Shown here: positions 53,085-61,363 of the stretch, piece by piece
Layout: each line of letters starts with the position of its first letter
How positions within the stretch are numbered: position 1 is the stretch's first letter
NCBI GenBank assembly: GCA_964619055.1
Contig: CAZUDB010000006.1
Span: 29,565 to 93,564 of the forward strand
Length of the DNA: 64,000 nt
Source of the DNA: CAYVUM01 sp964619055
Lineage (GTDB): Bacteria; Pseudomonadota; Alphaproteobacteria; Rhodospirillales; Defluviicoccaceae
Direction of reading: 5' to 3'
Position numbers and translations under genes: made by a program
Notes under the pieces: generated by a model
Databases searched by the model: none
Told to the model about the DNA's origin: nothing
What the model saw: the letters and a program-made list of their open reading frames with translations, nothing else

Positions 53085-53552
53085 ATGGCAAACATCCGAT
53101 GGACTCCGGATATGAGTGTCGGCATCGAGTCGCTCGATTCCGACCACCAGAAGCTGTTGGCGTTAATCAATCAGCTGGACGACGCCATCGAGCAGCGTAA
53201 GGGCCAGCAGCAAATCGGCGACGTCCTCACGGAACTGATCAATTACACGCTCTACCACTTCGCGCGCGAAGAAGCGCTGATGGACGCCTGCAAGTATCCC
53301 GATGCCGAGACCCACGCCCATGCCCACGAGGTGCTCCGCCTGCAGGTGACGCACATCAGGGACCGATTCGTGTCGAATCCAGACAGTATTCACGATCGGG
53401 AAGTTCTCTCCTTCCTGAAGAATTGGCTCACGTCCCACATCCTCGGTCGCGACAAACTCTATGCCCCGTTCATGACTGCCGACGAGGAGGCCGTCGCCAA
53501 GGCCGATCGAGCGTTCGTGGACACGACGAGAACGCAAAGCGTCGAAGCGTAG
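53085..53552 (+). CDS. Bacteriohemerythrin
   Basis: A 155-residue non-heme di-iron oxygen-binding protein. Iron ligands are in place: DHQKLLALINQL (His in the first helix), YHFAREEALMDA (His and Glu), HAHAHEVLRLQV (His), and HILGRDKLYAPF (His and Asp). It begins MANIRWTPDMSVGIESLDSD. The protein is a single domain with a 10-residue polar tail. It may buffer or sense oxygen; no chemoreceptor is adjacent. Confidence 0.93.
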   Translation: MANIRWTPDMSVGIESLDSDHQKLLALINQLDDAIEQRKGQQQIGDVLTELINYTLYHFAREEALMDACKYPDAETHAHAHEVLRLQVTHIRDRFVSNPDSIHDREVLSFLKNWLTSHILGRDKLYAPFMTADEEAVAKADRAFVDTTRTQSVEA

Positions 53553-53919
53553 GCCGGCGCTCGATCATCGCCCGCGCGATCCGACTGCGGATTGTCCTTC
53601 TTGATGCCTACCGTCCGCCGAGAGACCACTTTTTAAGTTCCTACGGCCCACATCCAAACGGGCTCTGCGATCGAGCCACACCAGAACAAAACACGAAAAT
53701 TAACCCAATATAAAACTTATATTGACCCATTTGGGGCGATTTTCTATGCTGCCGCCATCTCGAGCGACGTTGCGCCGGATTGCTTCCGCCGGGCGTCAAT
53801 ACGGCAATCCGAGGCCCAATCGCCCCGACTGCGGTTCATCATTTGCCAGCACTGTTTCCGCCGGGCTCGGCATGTCGAAGCCTGGCTACGTCCCGACTGC
53901 GCATGGAGGATGGACGTCA
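53553..53919. other. Intergenic region upstream of the unknown membrane protein
   Basis: It contains a perfect inverted repeat at 53706-53724 and, two bases on, CCCATTTGGG (53726-53735). The coding frame of the following gene is open leftward into here (from 53722), but a strong ribosome site favours the start at 53920. Confidence 0.5.
53706..53724. promoter_or_regulatory. Inverted repeat CAATATAA-AAC-TTATATTG
   Basis: Perfect 8-bp arms around AAC in an AT-rich patch, directly followed by CCCATTTGGG. The position upstream of a gene start suggests an operator or promoter element. Confidence 0.4.
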
Positions 53920-54498
53920 ATGCTCTCCACCGGCCTAGAACCGATTCTACCCCCCAGAGTGACCCTAACGGTGGCCAATGACCACTTGGCGATCGGGTAT
54001 CGCCGGCTCTCGAGCGCCACCGGGGTCCTGGTCCCGTTTGTTGTACTCTGGAATGCCAATGTCGTGCGCCTCGCCGATCTGGCTTTGGCATCGCCGTCGA
54101 CGCTGTTGTCCCTCTTCGCGCTCCTCAACCTGGCGGCCGGCTTGGCGCTGGCTTACTGCACGGTTGCGGCGTGTCTGAACAGAACCGTTATCGTTGTGGA
54201 GCGCCAGCGGGTGTCGATCCGCCATCGCCCGCTGCCGTGGTTCGGCCGAATGGAGATCGACGCCTCGCGCCTCGTTCGTCTGTATTCCATTGAACGAAAC
54301 CATGCTGAACGCCGTTTCGGCGACCCGGCCGTGCCTTATCAGGTGAACGCCGTCCTGGTCGACGGGCGCAACGTCACGTTGATCAGGGGTTTGGAAACCA
54401 GCGAGCAGGCGCACTTTATTGAGCGCCGGCTTGAGCGCCACCTCCATCCGCAGTTGCCCGCCCTGCCCGCACCGGCGAACCAACGCACCGCCGCCTGA
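53920..54498 (+). CDS. Unknown membrane protein with two central helices
   Basis: A 192-residue protein of unknown function. Two hydrophobic helices, roughly residues 32-54 and 60-82, are separated by a short loop; the C-terminal part is a soluble beta-rich domain containing RTVIVVERQRVSIRHRPLPW and a second segment with FIERRLERHLHPQLP. The GGAGGA site nine bases before the ATG decides the start (MLSTGLEPILPPRVTLTV); ATGs at 53872 and 53722 would add non-conserved residues. This looks like the PH-like or DUF2244-type two-helix membrane proteins, but no call is made. Converges on the thioesterase gene. Confidence 0.6.
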   Translation: MLSTGLEPILPPRVTLTVANDHLAIGYRRLSSATGVLVPFVVLWNANVVRLADLALASPSTLLSLFALLNLAAGLALAYCTVAACLNRTVIVVERQRVSIRHRPLPWFGRMEIDASRLVRLYSIERNHAERRFGDPAVPYQVNAVLVDGRNVTLIRGLETSEQAHFIERRLERHLHPQLPALPAPANQRTAA

Positions 54499-54544
54499 AC
54501 GAACCGAATCCGGTCCGGACCACTCCCAAACTAGGCGTTGGACT

Positions 54545-54970
54545 TTATGGGCGGGCGTCGGGGGGCACGGAGTAGGTGCCCGTCGCATGGGCGACGGCTT
54601 CCTCGTGGCCCTCCGAGTGAATGGTTACTTCCATGACGACGAGGCGCTTGCCGCATTTTAGCACCCGGCCCTCCGCTAGCAGGTCGGCGGGGACCACGCG
54701 ATGCAAGAAATTGATTGAGAAGTTGGTGGTGACCGCCAGCTTGACGACCCCGATCAATGACATGGCCGTCGCGTACATGCACGCATCGGCCAGCGCCATC
54801 ATGACCGGCCCGGCAATAGTGCCGCCAGGACGCAGCATCGTCGACCCGTAAGGCAAACGCAGCACGGCCTCCCCCGCGGTGATGCGGTCGGTCCGCATCC
54901 CGATCGTCTCCGCCCACGGCAAATCCTCGCGGATGATGCGATCAAAGTCGTCGACGGTGATTTTCGCCAT
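54545..54970 (-). CDS. PaaI-family hotdog thioesterase
   Basis: A 141-residue hotdog-fold protein of the PaaI type, which hydrolyses acyl- or aryl-CoA. The central helix region reads GGTIAGPVMMALADACMYAT, and TTNFSINFLHRVVPADLLAE is the standard following strand. The N-terminus MAKITVDDFDRIIREDLPWA was selected as start; the frame stays open to 55000. It is divergent from an enoyl-CoA hydratase gene, which fits a shared role in CoA-ester metabolism. Confidence 0.87.
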   Translation of the reverse strand: MAKITVDDFDRIIREDLPWAETIGMRTDRITAGEAVLRLPYGSTMLRPGGTIAGPVMMALADACMYATAMSLIGVVKLAVTTNFSINFLHRVVPADLLAEGRVLKCGKRLVVMEVTIHSEGHEEAVAHATGTYSVPPDARP

Positions 54971-55134
54971 GGTGCCCCCGTGCTCTGGCGGTCGCTGCAC
55001 GTCTCTCCCAAACGGGAGAGCTTGCCAGCATTGCGCGGGGACGCTACCTTCCGTTTACGTAAACGTCAACAGGCACACCCGCAATCCGTATCCGCCGTCG
55101 CGGAGCCGTGCGGGGTTGGGAGGAAAGAACGACC

Positions 55135-55968
55135 ATGGCCGCAGGTGCAACCGCCGCAGTGGCGGCGCCGTCCGACGAACCTCTGATCCTACGCACGGAT
55201 CAGGATGGCATCGCCACGCTCACGCTCAATCGCCCCGCCCAGTACAACGCTCTCTCCACAGCAGTGATGTCGACCCTATTGGCGTTGCTTCGAGACCTGG
55301 CCGAAGATGACACGGTGCGGGTCGTGGTTCTAGCCGGCACCGGCAAGGCGTTCTCGGCCGGCCACGACCTGAAGGAGATCCGCGCCGACCAGGCCGCCGC
55401 CGCCAATTCGGACACGGCCGTGCGCGCCATCTTCGACCTCTGCTCACAGTTGATGTTGGGGATTGCCCGCTGCCCGAAACCGGTCATCGCCCGCGTCCAC
55501 GGCATTGCGACCGCGGCCGGTTGCCAGTTGGTGGCAGCCGCCGATTTGGCTGTCGCCGCGCGATCCGCGCGTTTTGCTGTCTCCGGCGTCAACCTTGGCC
55601 TGTTTTGCGCCACGCCAATGGTGGCGCTCACCCGCAACATGCCGCGCAAGCACGCCTTCGAGATGCTGGTCACCGGAGATTTCATCGACGCGGAGACGGC
55701 GCTTGCTTACGGGCTGCTCAATCGCGTTGTCGACGACTCTGAACTTGAGGCCGCCACCACGGCGCTGGCCCGCGCTATCTCCGCCAAGTCTCCGGTCGCT
55801 GTCGCCCTCGGCAAGCAGCTGTTCCATCGCCAGTTGGAGACAACCTTGTCTCAAGCCTACGACCTGGCCACCGAAACCATCGTCCGCAACATGGACGCCG
55901 AGGACGCCCAGTGTGGCATTGACGCCTTCCTGGCCAAACGCCCGCTGCCCGCCTGGTCCGGCCGTTGA
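55135..55968 (+). CDS. Enoyl-CoA hydratase/isomerase-family protein lacking usual catalytic Glu residues
   Basis: A 277-residue crotonase-fold protein. The oxyanion-hole loops are GKAFSAGHDLKEIRADQ and GIATAAGCQLVAAADLAVAA. At the two positions normally holding catalytic glutamates, this sequence has Gln (in GCQL) and a non-acidic residue (in VNLGLFCATP), as in ECHDC3-like proteins. It may therefore be a non-hydratase crotonase. GGGAGGAAAG precedes the ATG. A CoA-binding protein gene begins at its end, so the two are one operon. Confidence 0.88.
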   Translation: MAAGATAAVAAPSDEPLILRTDQDGIATLTLNRPAQYNALSTAVMSTLLALLRDLAEDDTVRVVVLAGTGKAFSAGHDLKEIRADQAAAANSDTAVRAIFDLCSQLMLGIARCPKPVIARVHGIATAAGCQLVAAADLAVAARSARFAVSGVNLGLFCATPMVALTRNMPRKHAFEMLVTGDFIDAETALAYGLLNRVVDDSELEAATTALARAISAKSPVAVALGKQLFHRQLETTLSQAYDLATETIVRNMDAEDAQCGIDAFLAKRPLPAWSGR

Positions 55969-55973
55969 CCGCG

Positions 55974-56471
55974 ATGATGGCCGCCGGTCCCGCCGACGCA
56001 CCGGACGATGACGCGCTGCGAGCCCTGCTCACTGGAGTTCGCACCATCGCTGTCATAGGCGCCTCTCCAGATCCTACGCGACCGTCCTACGGCGTGATGC
56101 AGTATCTGAAGGCGGCCAGCTATCACATCGTCCCGGTCAATCCCAATGCGCGCGGCACCACCATCTTGGGCGAGCCGGTCGTCGGCGACTTGAGCGAGCT
56201 TCCGATGGGCGAGGACAGCGCCGGGTCCATTGATCTGGTCGACGTGTTTCGCGCACCGGGGGCGATCCCAACCGTGCTCGACGATGTGCTTGCGGCGCAG
56301 GCTCGGCTGAACATTCGCTACCTTTGGCTTCAGCTCGGCATCCGTCACGAAGCGGCGGCCGATAAGGCGCGGGCAGCCGGTCTGATCGTCGTTCAGGATC
56401 GCTGCTCAAAGATCGAACACGCCCGCCTGCTTGGTGCCGGCACTCGTTCCGCGGCTCGGCCGTTCATTTGA
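55974..56471 (+). CDS. CoA-binding protein (YccU family)
   Basis: A 165-residue Rossmann-fold CoA-binding protein: TIAVIGASPDPTRPSYGVMQ, YHIVPVNPNARGTTILGEPV, LVDVFRAPGAIPTVLDDVLA and RYLWLQLGIRHEAAADKARA followed by VVQDRCSKIEHARLL. This is the YccU/COG1832 pattern. I prefer the ATG at 55974; a TTG at 55965 overlaps the upstream stop. Coupled to the enoyl-CoA hydratase-like gene. Confidence 0.9.
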   Translation: MMAAGPADAPDDDALRALLTGVRTIAVIGASPDPTRPSYGVMQYLKAASYHIVPVNPNARGTTILGEPVVGDLSELPMGEDSAGSIDLVDVFRAPGAIPTVLDDVLAAQARLNIRYLWLQLGIRHEAAADKARAAGLIVVQDRCSKIEHARLLGAGTRSAARPFI

Positions 56472-56485
56472 CGCGATCGATCAGA

Positions 56486-57094
56486 TCAGAACGCGGAGCC
56501 TGGCTCAGCCAGGAACGCCTGCTCCTCTGCCGTGCTGTCACGGCCAAGGATTAAGTTGCGATGCGGAAAGCGACCGAAGCGGGCGATGATCTCCCGATGG
56601 CGAACGGCGTAATCCAGCCAGTTGCTATCGCCCAAGCTCCCGATCAGCGCAACCGCACGGTCTTGGGCCGCCATATCTTCGGCATGCTCAAACGGCAAGT
56701 ACAGAAACATTCTGCGCACTCGAGGCAATAAGCGGTCGAGCCCAGCCTCGACGGCGGCATCCGCCAGTCTCAAGGCCCGGCCATCGCCGGCGAAGGCGGC
56801 CGGGGTGTTGCGATGGATGTTGCGCGGGATTTGATCGAGCAGCAGGACCAAGGCAAGCGCGCCATCGCTTCCTTCGGCGCCACGTCTCACGAGATCCTCA
56901 CCCCATTGATCGAACCGGCCGGCGACCGCGCTGTCGCTGATCGCGCCGAGGGTTTCCGAGCAGCTTCGGTCAAAACTTGTGTCTTTAAGAAACCACTCCC
57001 GCCGCACGGCGTCCGTGCTATCGCCAAACCAAAACGAGAGAACTCGGCTTACGATGGGCTCGCCTTTGCTGTCATGGCCTTCTTGGATTCTCAT
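56486..57094 (-). CDS. DUF924 family protein
   Basis: A 202-residue helical (TPR-like) protein matching DUF924: LSFWFGDSTDAVRREWFLKD, DGALALVLLLDQIPRNIHRN, MFLYLPFEHAEDMAAQDRAV and RHREIIARFGRFPHRNLILG are the conserved blocks. Its role is unknown. GAGGAA precedes the ATG at 57094; the frame stays open to 57310 but upstream residues are unlike the family. Confidence 0.9.
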   Translation of the reverse strand: MRIQEGHDSKGEPIVSRVLSFWFGDSTDAVRREWFLKDTSFDRSCSETLGAISDSAVAGRFDQWGEDLVRRGAEGSDGALALVLLLDQIPRNIHRNTPAAFAGDGRALRLADAAVEAGLDRLLPRVRRMFLYLPFEHAEDMAAQDRAVALIGSLGDSNWLDYAVRHREIIARFGRFPHRNLILGRDSTAEEQAFLAEPGSAF

Positions 57095-57255
57095 GCTTGA
57101 TTCCTCTATTGCCGTCGGCGAACGACATGCTGCACCGACCCGACAACGCCGACCACCGGCACCAGCCGGAACGCTTGCATCGGGGAAAAGCGCCACCTTC
57201 GAGCGAAACACTTCGAAAGTTGTCCGAAAATTCACCGTTAAGTTTCCACTGTTCA

Positions 57256-57264
57256 TGTGGAAAA
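57256..57264 (-). promoter_or_regulatory. DnaA-box-like site
   Basis: TGTGGAAAA is the complement of TTTTCCACA, an exact match to the relaxed DnaA box. A near-match TGTGGATTG is six bases downstream of it. Confidence 0.3.
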
Positions 57265-57546
57265 GGTTGTGGATTGAGCAACGCGATCCGGCGCAGGTAC
57301 CCGCAATCACTTAAGGTTGTACACTTTGCCTAAGGGAGCAGCAGGCACCACTGTGTCCAAAAAACACCGCTTGCCGCCGCACCAACCTGCCCAATCGCGG
57401 CCCTCGGGTTATCTGCATTGAAACTAAGGGCATAGGGATCAAGATGATCCGAGGATGTGAACAACTTTTCGACAGCATTGTCGGGAGACATCGAAGTTCA
57501 TTGTAATTCTGGCACAGTCATTCCACTTAAGCGAAACATCGAGTGC

Positions 57547-57577
57547 CCCATTCGGGCCTATAAATAACCCAATTGGG
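57547..57577. promoter_or_regulatory. Paired palindromes CCCATTCGGG and CCCAATTGGG upstream of phosphodiesterase gene
   Basis: Centres are 21 bp apart, two helical turns, with an AT-rich spacer (CTATAAATAA). The second is a perfect 10-bp palindrome. About 83 bp before the gene start, this is well placed for a dimeric regulator. Confidence 0.4.
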
Positions 57578-57659
57578 ACTATACGATTACAAGGTATGGA
57601 GTCGAGCGGTCCTGCCGCGTTACAGTGCCGATGAACGGCCTTGCCGGGGATTCTAAACG

Positions 57660-58502
57660 ATGCTGATCGCACAGATCACGGATCTTCATGTCGAGCCAAA
57701 CCGACGGCTGGTCGGCGGCCGGGTTGACACGGTTCAAGCCCTGCAAACTGCCGTTAGTCATTTGAACGAATTGAGGCCGCGGCCGGATCTAGTGGCGATC
57801 TCAGGCGATCTGACACAGGATGGAACCGTCGAGCAGTGCATCGCCCTGGACCGGGCGCTGGCGGCGCTTACCCTTCCGGTTATCGTGATTCCCGGCAACC
57901 ATGACCGGCGGGAGACGCTGCGCACCGTTTTCGCCGGGCGCTACGGTATCGAGGCTGGGGGCGAGCGCGCAGATGCCCCCTTCGCACCGGTCATGGATCT
58001 CGGTCCCGTTCGCGTCATCGGGGTCGACACGGTCGTACCGGGTCGGACCCACGGCGGCCTCGATGCAGAGCGGCTGGCAACTCTGGAGGCGCGGCTCCGC
58101 GAGCGACCAGAGGCGCCGACGCTTTTGGTCCTCCATCACCCCCCATTCCAGACCGGCGTTGCCGCCATGGACGCCGTGGGCCTCATCGACGGTGTGGCGG
58201 CCCTTGCCGAGACGGTGGGCCGGCATGGTCAGGTCCAGCGCATGATTTGCGGTCATGTCCATCGCCGAATCGATGCCCGGTTCGCCGGCATTCCGGCCAG
58301 CACCGCGCCGTCATCGTCGCACCAAATCGCGCTCACGTTGGGACGCGATGGCGATCCGAACCAAGGAGCGGCAGCCGGCTACGTCCTGGAGCCGCCGTGT
58401 GCGGCCCTCCATGTCTGGGCGGGGCCGGACCAGGGCTTCGTTAGCCACCTGAGCTTCATTGGCCCTTATCCCGGCCCGATTCCGTTTTCCGTCGATGCTT
58501 AA
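57660..58502 (+). CDS. CpdA-like metallophosphoesterase
   Basis: A 280-residue calcineurin-like phosphoesterase, the group of 3',5'-cAMP phosphodiesterase CpdA. Motifs in order: MLIAQITDLHVE (DxH), VAISGDLTQDGT (GDxx), VIVIPGNHDRRET (GNHD), LVLHHPPFQTG (HH) and ICGHVHRRIDA (GHxH). The last residues (LSFIGPYPGPIPFSVDA) are like CpdA-type proteins of Rhizobiales/Rhodospirillales. Its TAA overlaps the next ATG by 8 bp. Confidence 0.88.
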   Translation: MLIAQITDLHVEPNRRLVGGRVDTVQALQTAVSHLNELRPRPDLVAISGDLTQDGTVEQCIALDRALAALTLPVIVIPGNHDRRETLRTVFAGRYGIEAGGERADAPFAPVMDLGPVRVIGVDTVVPGRTHGGLDAERLATLEARLRERPEAPTLLVLHHPPFQTGVAAMDAVGLIDGVAALAETVGRHGQVQRMICGHVHRRIDARFAGIPASTAPSSSHQIALTLGRDGDPNQGAAAGYVLEPPCAALHVWAGPDQGFVSHLSFIGPYPGPIPFSVDA

Positions 58503-59508
58503 GTCTGCGGGCGGCCGCCCATGGGGCCACTGGGCCATGCTGTTTGCCTTGGTCGCCATGTGGGGCTCGTCGTTCCTGGCCACGAAGCTTGCCGTGACCG
58601 TCTGGTCCCCGGTCACGATTGTTGCTGCGCGCCTGATCCTGGCGGCCTTGATCCTCATCGGTGTGCTCTTGGCCGTCGGACGTCCGCTTCCCTCAGGCAC
58701 GCGCCTTTGGCATGCCTGCATCATGATGGCGTGCGTCGGCAACATCTTCCCCTTCACGCTCATTACCTGGGGACAACGGGCGTTGGACAGCGGATTGGCA
58801 GGCATCCTGATGGCGGTGATGCCGCTGGCAACCCTCGTTCTCGCCCACTTCTTTGTCTCCGACGAGCGCTTGACGGCACGGCAGGTCGTCGGCTTCGTTT
58901 TGGGCTTTCTCGGTATTGTCGTGGTGATGGGTCCCGAGGCGCTCTTGCACGTCGCAACCGGCGGCTCGGCCTTGTTCGCCCAACTGGCGGTTCTGGGCGG
59001 GGCAATCTGCTACGCCGTCAACGTCATCCTGGCGCGCCGCCGCCCGGCCAGCGAACCCGTTCAAGCCGCCGCCGCCGTTTCTGTCGCCGCATCCCTGATG
59101 ATGGTGCCGGTGGCGGGCGCCTGGTCACTGGCACCCAGTATGGCCGTGGCGATGCCCGCAACCATAGCTACGGAACCGTCCCTGGAACTTTACATCGCGG
59201 CCGCTCTCAGCGTCGTGTTTCTCGGCTTGATTGCGACCGCGCTTGCCACGGTCGTCTACTTCCGGTTGGTGACGGCTGCGGGACCGGCCTTTCTGTCCTA
59301 CATCAATTATCTCATCCCGCTTTGGGCATTGGCGCTGGGAATCGTCGTGCTGGGCGAAGATCCGAAACCAACGGCGCTGGTCGGCCTTTTCCTCGTCCTG
59401 TTCGGGCTCGGACTGAGCGAATGGCGTCGTCACGGTTCCGTGCCCGCATCCGCCGAGAACGACGCTGGACCAATCCCGCGCGCGGCTGAGCAGGATCGCA
59501 CAGGTTGA
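58495..59508 (+). CDS. EamA/DMT-superfamily transporter (C)
   Basis: A 337-residue ten-helix transporter with both EamA repeats: MLFALVAMWGSSFLATKLAV, FPFTLITWGQRALDSGLAGI, then LATVVYFRLVTAAGPAFLSY and LALGIVVLGEDPKPTALVGL. A polar 35-residue tail follows. Start chosen at the ATG overlapping the upstream stop; the substrate is unknown. Third member of this superfamily in the window. Confidence 0.88.
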   Translation: MLKSAGGRPWGHWAMLFALVAMWGSSFLATKLAVTVWSPVTIVAARLILAALILIGVLLAVGRPLPSGTRLWHACIMMACVGNIFPFTLITWGQRALDSGLAGILMAVMPLATLVLAHFFVSDERLTARQVVGFVLGFLGIVVVMGPEALLHVATGGSALFAQLAVLGGAICYAVNVILARRRPASEPVQAAAAVSVAASLMMVPVAGAWSLAPSMAVAMPATIATEPSLELYIAAALSVVFLGLIATALATVVYFRLVTAAGPAFLSYINYLIPLWALALGIVVLGEDPKPTALVGLFLVLFGLGLSEWRRHGSVPASAENDAGPIPRAAEQDRTG

Positions 59509-60011
59509 ACCGGTCTCACGCCGCCCGCAATATCTGCCGCAGAAGCGGGCATTGCTCTTTTGCGGCGCAACATTTGCCCATATTGTGGTCAACTTGCAAA
59601 ACCTGACATCGCAACCGTCGCTTGGATCGGCGATAAACGGTTTTTCAACATATTTTTCCACAGGGATCGGGGACAATTGTCACAAAACTTTCCCGTTTAC
59701 GCGAAAGTCCGCAGACGCCTCTCAGCCCGCTGTCATTGTGATTGGCGTGCCTTCGCGGAAAAATGACAAGACGGCAACACCGGTCAAGGGCGCAATCTTA
59801 ACGCACGGGCTGTTGGCGACTGGCGGCAAAACGACCGCGCTTGTCGGACACAGACTCTGTTGCTTGGGAGATATTGGCGACGACCGATGCAACGCGCTAC
59901 TAACGCTGCCCCAACGCGCGCCATAACTTGCTCGGTCGCAAGAGCGACGTCCATGGCAGTAGGATTGCAAAACCGGCATGGTCGGGCCCTGATCCGCTGG
60001 GCCCGGCGTGC
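59509..60011. other. Intergenic region after EamA transporter C
   Basis: No confident gene. It contains TTTTCCACA (59654-59662), the palindrome GACAATTGTC (59672-59681), and a rightward frame from GTG 59738 to 59926 whose residues resemble part of a PAAR repeat, possibly a gene remnant. Confidence 0.5.
59654..59662 (+). promoter_or_regulatory. DnaA-box-like site
   Basis: TTTTCCACA, exact match to TTWTNCACA, in an AT-rich intergenic patch. Confidence 0.3.
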
Positions 60012-60218
60012 TCAGGCGTGGAGGTCGCGAGCCCTGCGGGACTGCACGGAGGTCAAGGCCGCCTCCACGTCGGCGGGCCCGATGCGGTCCCGTTGCATGA
60101 CCAGATGCACGATCGGATCGGCCAACAGCTCGGACACGCTCGGCTCCTCGCCGTCATACCACCGACACGGCGGTAGCGTTTCGGCGGTCACAGTCCGCCT
60201 TCGCCTCGGTCTGAACAT
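60012..60218 (-). CDS. Small conserved-looking protein, 68 residues
   Basis: A small basic-acidic protein starting MFRPRRRRTVTAETLPPCRW. The central block, EEPSVSELLADPIVHLVMQR, followed by DRIGPADVEAALTSVQ, has clear helical amphipathicity and looks like a conserved small-protein motif. AGGAGAGA lies six bases before the ATG, strong support for translation. No function or family name is recognised. Monocistronic and divergent from the DsbA-like gene. Confidence 0.62.
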   Translation of the reverse strand: MFRPRRRRTVTAETLPPCRWYDGEEPSVSELLADPIVHLVMQRDRIGPADVEAALTSVQSRRARDLHA

Positions 60219-60522
60219 GAAAGTCTCTCCTGCTAGCACTTTTTTATGCGTTCACGCGAACTCCCCGCTGCCGGTCCCGGCAACAGGGTCGATCACATGC
60301 GCGGGGTTTCTTGTTGAAACGCCCTAACTCTTACAGGGTCTAAGCATGACTGATCGCAACCGTCATTGTCAATCTGGAGATTTGCGTGCGCGCTCTGGTT
60401 TGGGCGTGGCCGAACCCGCTCATCGCCTTACCGCCGCCCGACGAAGCCGCCGCTTGACGCCACCGACCCACATGGCCACGTCGAAAGTGTGGTAATGATC
60501 CACTGACGAGGATAGGACCACA
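60219..60522. other. Divergent intergenic region upstream of DsbA-like gene
   Basis: Nothing recognisable beyond the ribosome sites of the two flanking genes. The promoters of both must be here. Confidence 0.4.
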
Positions 60523-61227
60523 ATGGCCAACGACAACCAGGACAGCACGCCGACGCGAGACGCCGACGATAACCCACAGGACGCCGCTGCGCCCCAGCCC
60601 GCTGCCAATAAGCGCCTGTTATATATCGCCGACCCCATGTGCTCATGGTGTTGGGGGTTTGCGCCGGTGATGGTGAGCATCGTCGCCGGCTACGGCGCGC
60701 GCCTGCCCATGAAGCTCTTGGTCGGCGGCCTCCGCCCGGGCACCACCGAGGCCATGACCGAGCGTGCCCGGGACACGGTCCGCCACCACTGGGATCAGGT
60801 GGCGGACGCCACCGGTCAGCCTTTCGATTTCGCGTTTTTCGATCGCGACAGCTTCGTTTACGACACTGAGCCCGCCTGCCGGGCCGTGGTTGCGGTGCGC
60901 GGACTCGCGGGCCAAGGTCAGGCGCTCGGCTACTTCTTCGCTGTCCAGCACGCCTTTTATGCCGAGAACCGAGACATGACGGACCCTGAAAACCTAGCCG
61001 ATGTGGCGGAAGCGCAGGGCCATGATCGCGCCCGTTTCCTGTTCGCCTTCCAGTCCAAAGACGTGCGGGCCGAGACCCAGTCGGACTTCCATGCCGTGCA
61101 GGCTTTCGGCATCGCCGGCTTCCCCGCCGTGGTCCTGGGCGATGATGACGGCTATCAGGGCCTGACCATGGGCTGGCAGCCGTTCGAGCACGTGCGGGAG
61201 CCGCTGGAGGTTTGGCTCGCCCGCTGA
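60523..61227 (+). CDS. DsbA/FrnE-family thioredoxin-fold protein
   Basis: A 234-residue cytoplasmic-looking member of the DsbA superfamily (FrnE-like). The active-site motif is DPMCSWCWGFAPVM at about residues 37-50. The helical insertion carries HHWDQVADATGQPFDFAFFD, and the cis-Pro loop is FGIAGFPAVVLGDDDG. No signal peptide. About 30 polar residues precede the first strand. Some relatives are oxidative-stress disulfide isomerases. It lies 137 bp upstream of argG. Confidence 0.87.
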   Translation: MANDNQDSTPTRDADDNPQDAAAPQPAANKRLLYIADPMCSWCWGFAPVMVSIVAGYGARLPMKLLVGGLRPGTTEAMTERARDTVRHHWDQVADATGQPFDFAFFDRDSFVYDTEPACRAVVAVRGLAGQGQALGYFFAVQHAFYAENRDMTDPENLADVAEAQGHDRARFLFAFQSKDVRAETQSDFHAVQAFGIAGFPAVVLGDDDGYQGLTMGWQPFEHVREPLEVWLAR

Positions 61228-61363
61228 CGCTTCGCCCCAAGGCACCCTGTCGTTCCCTCCCTCTTGCCCCCGGCTCTGCCCCTCCTATACTGCCGCGTTT
61301 TTTGAAGGGCCGTCCGGCCGCGAAGCGTGCCGCGCCGAGGTCAGAGACGAAGGAGGGATCAAG

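Larger units (their letters stand above)
57095..57659. other. Long divergent intergenic region of DUF924 and phosphodiesterase genes
   Basis: No supported gene in 565 bp. It is AT-richer and full of symmetric sites: a DnaA-box-like TGTGGAAAA (57256-57264), the repeat GGATCA-AGA-TGATCC (57436-57450), and the paired CCCATTCGGG/CCCAATTGGG (57547-57577). Confidence 0.6.

Noticed and set aside
57095..57659. Possible replication origin
   Set aside because: One DnaA-like box and some symmetry, but no cluster of boxes, no typical AT-rich unwinding block and no dnaA, hemE or parAB neighbours.
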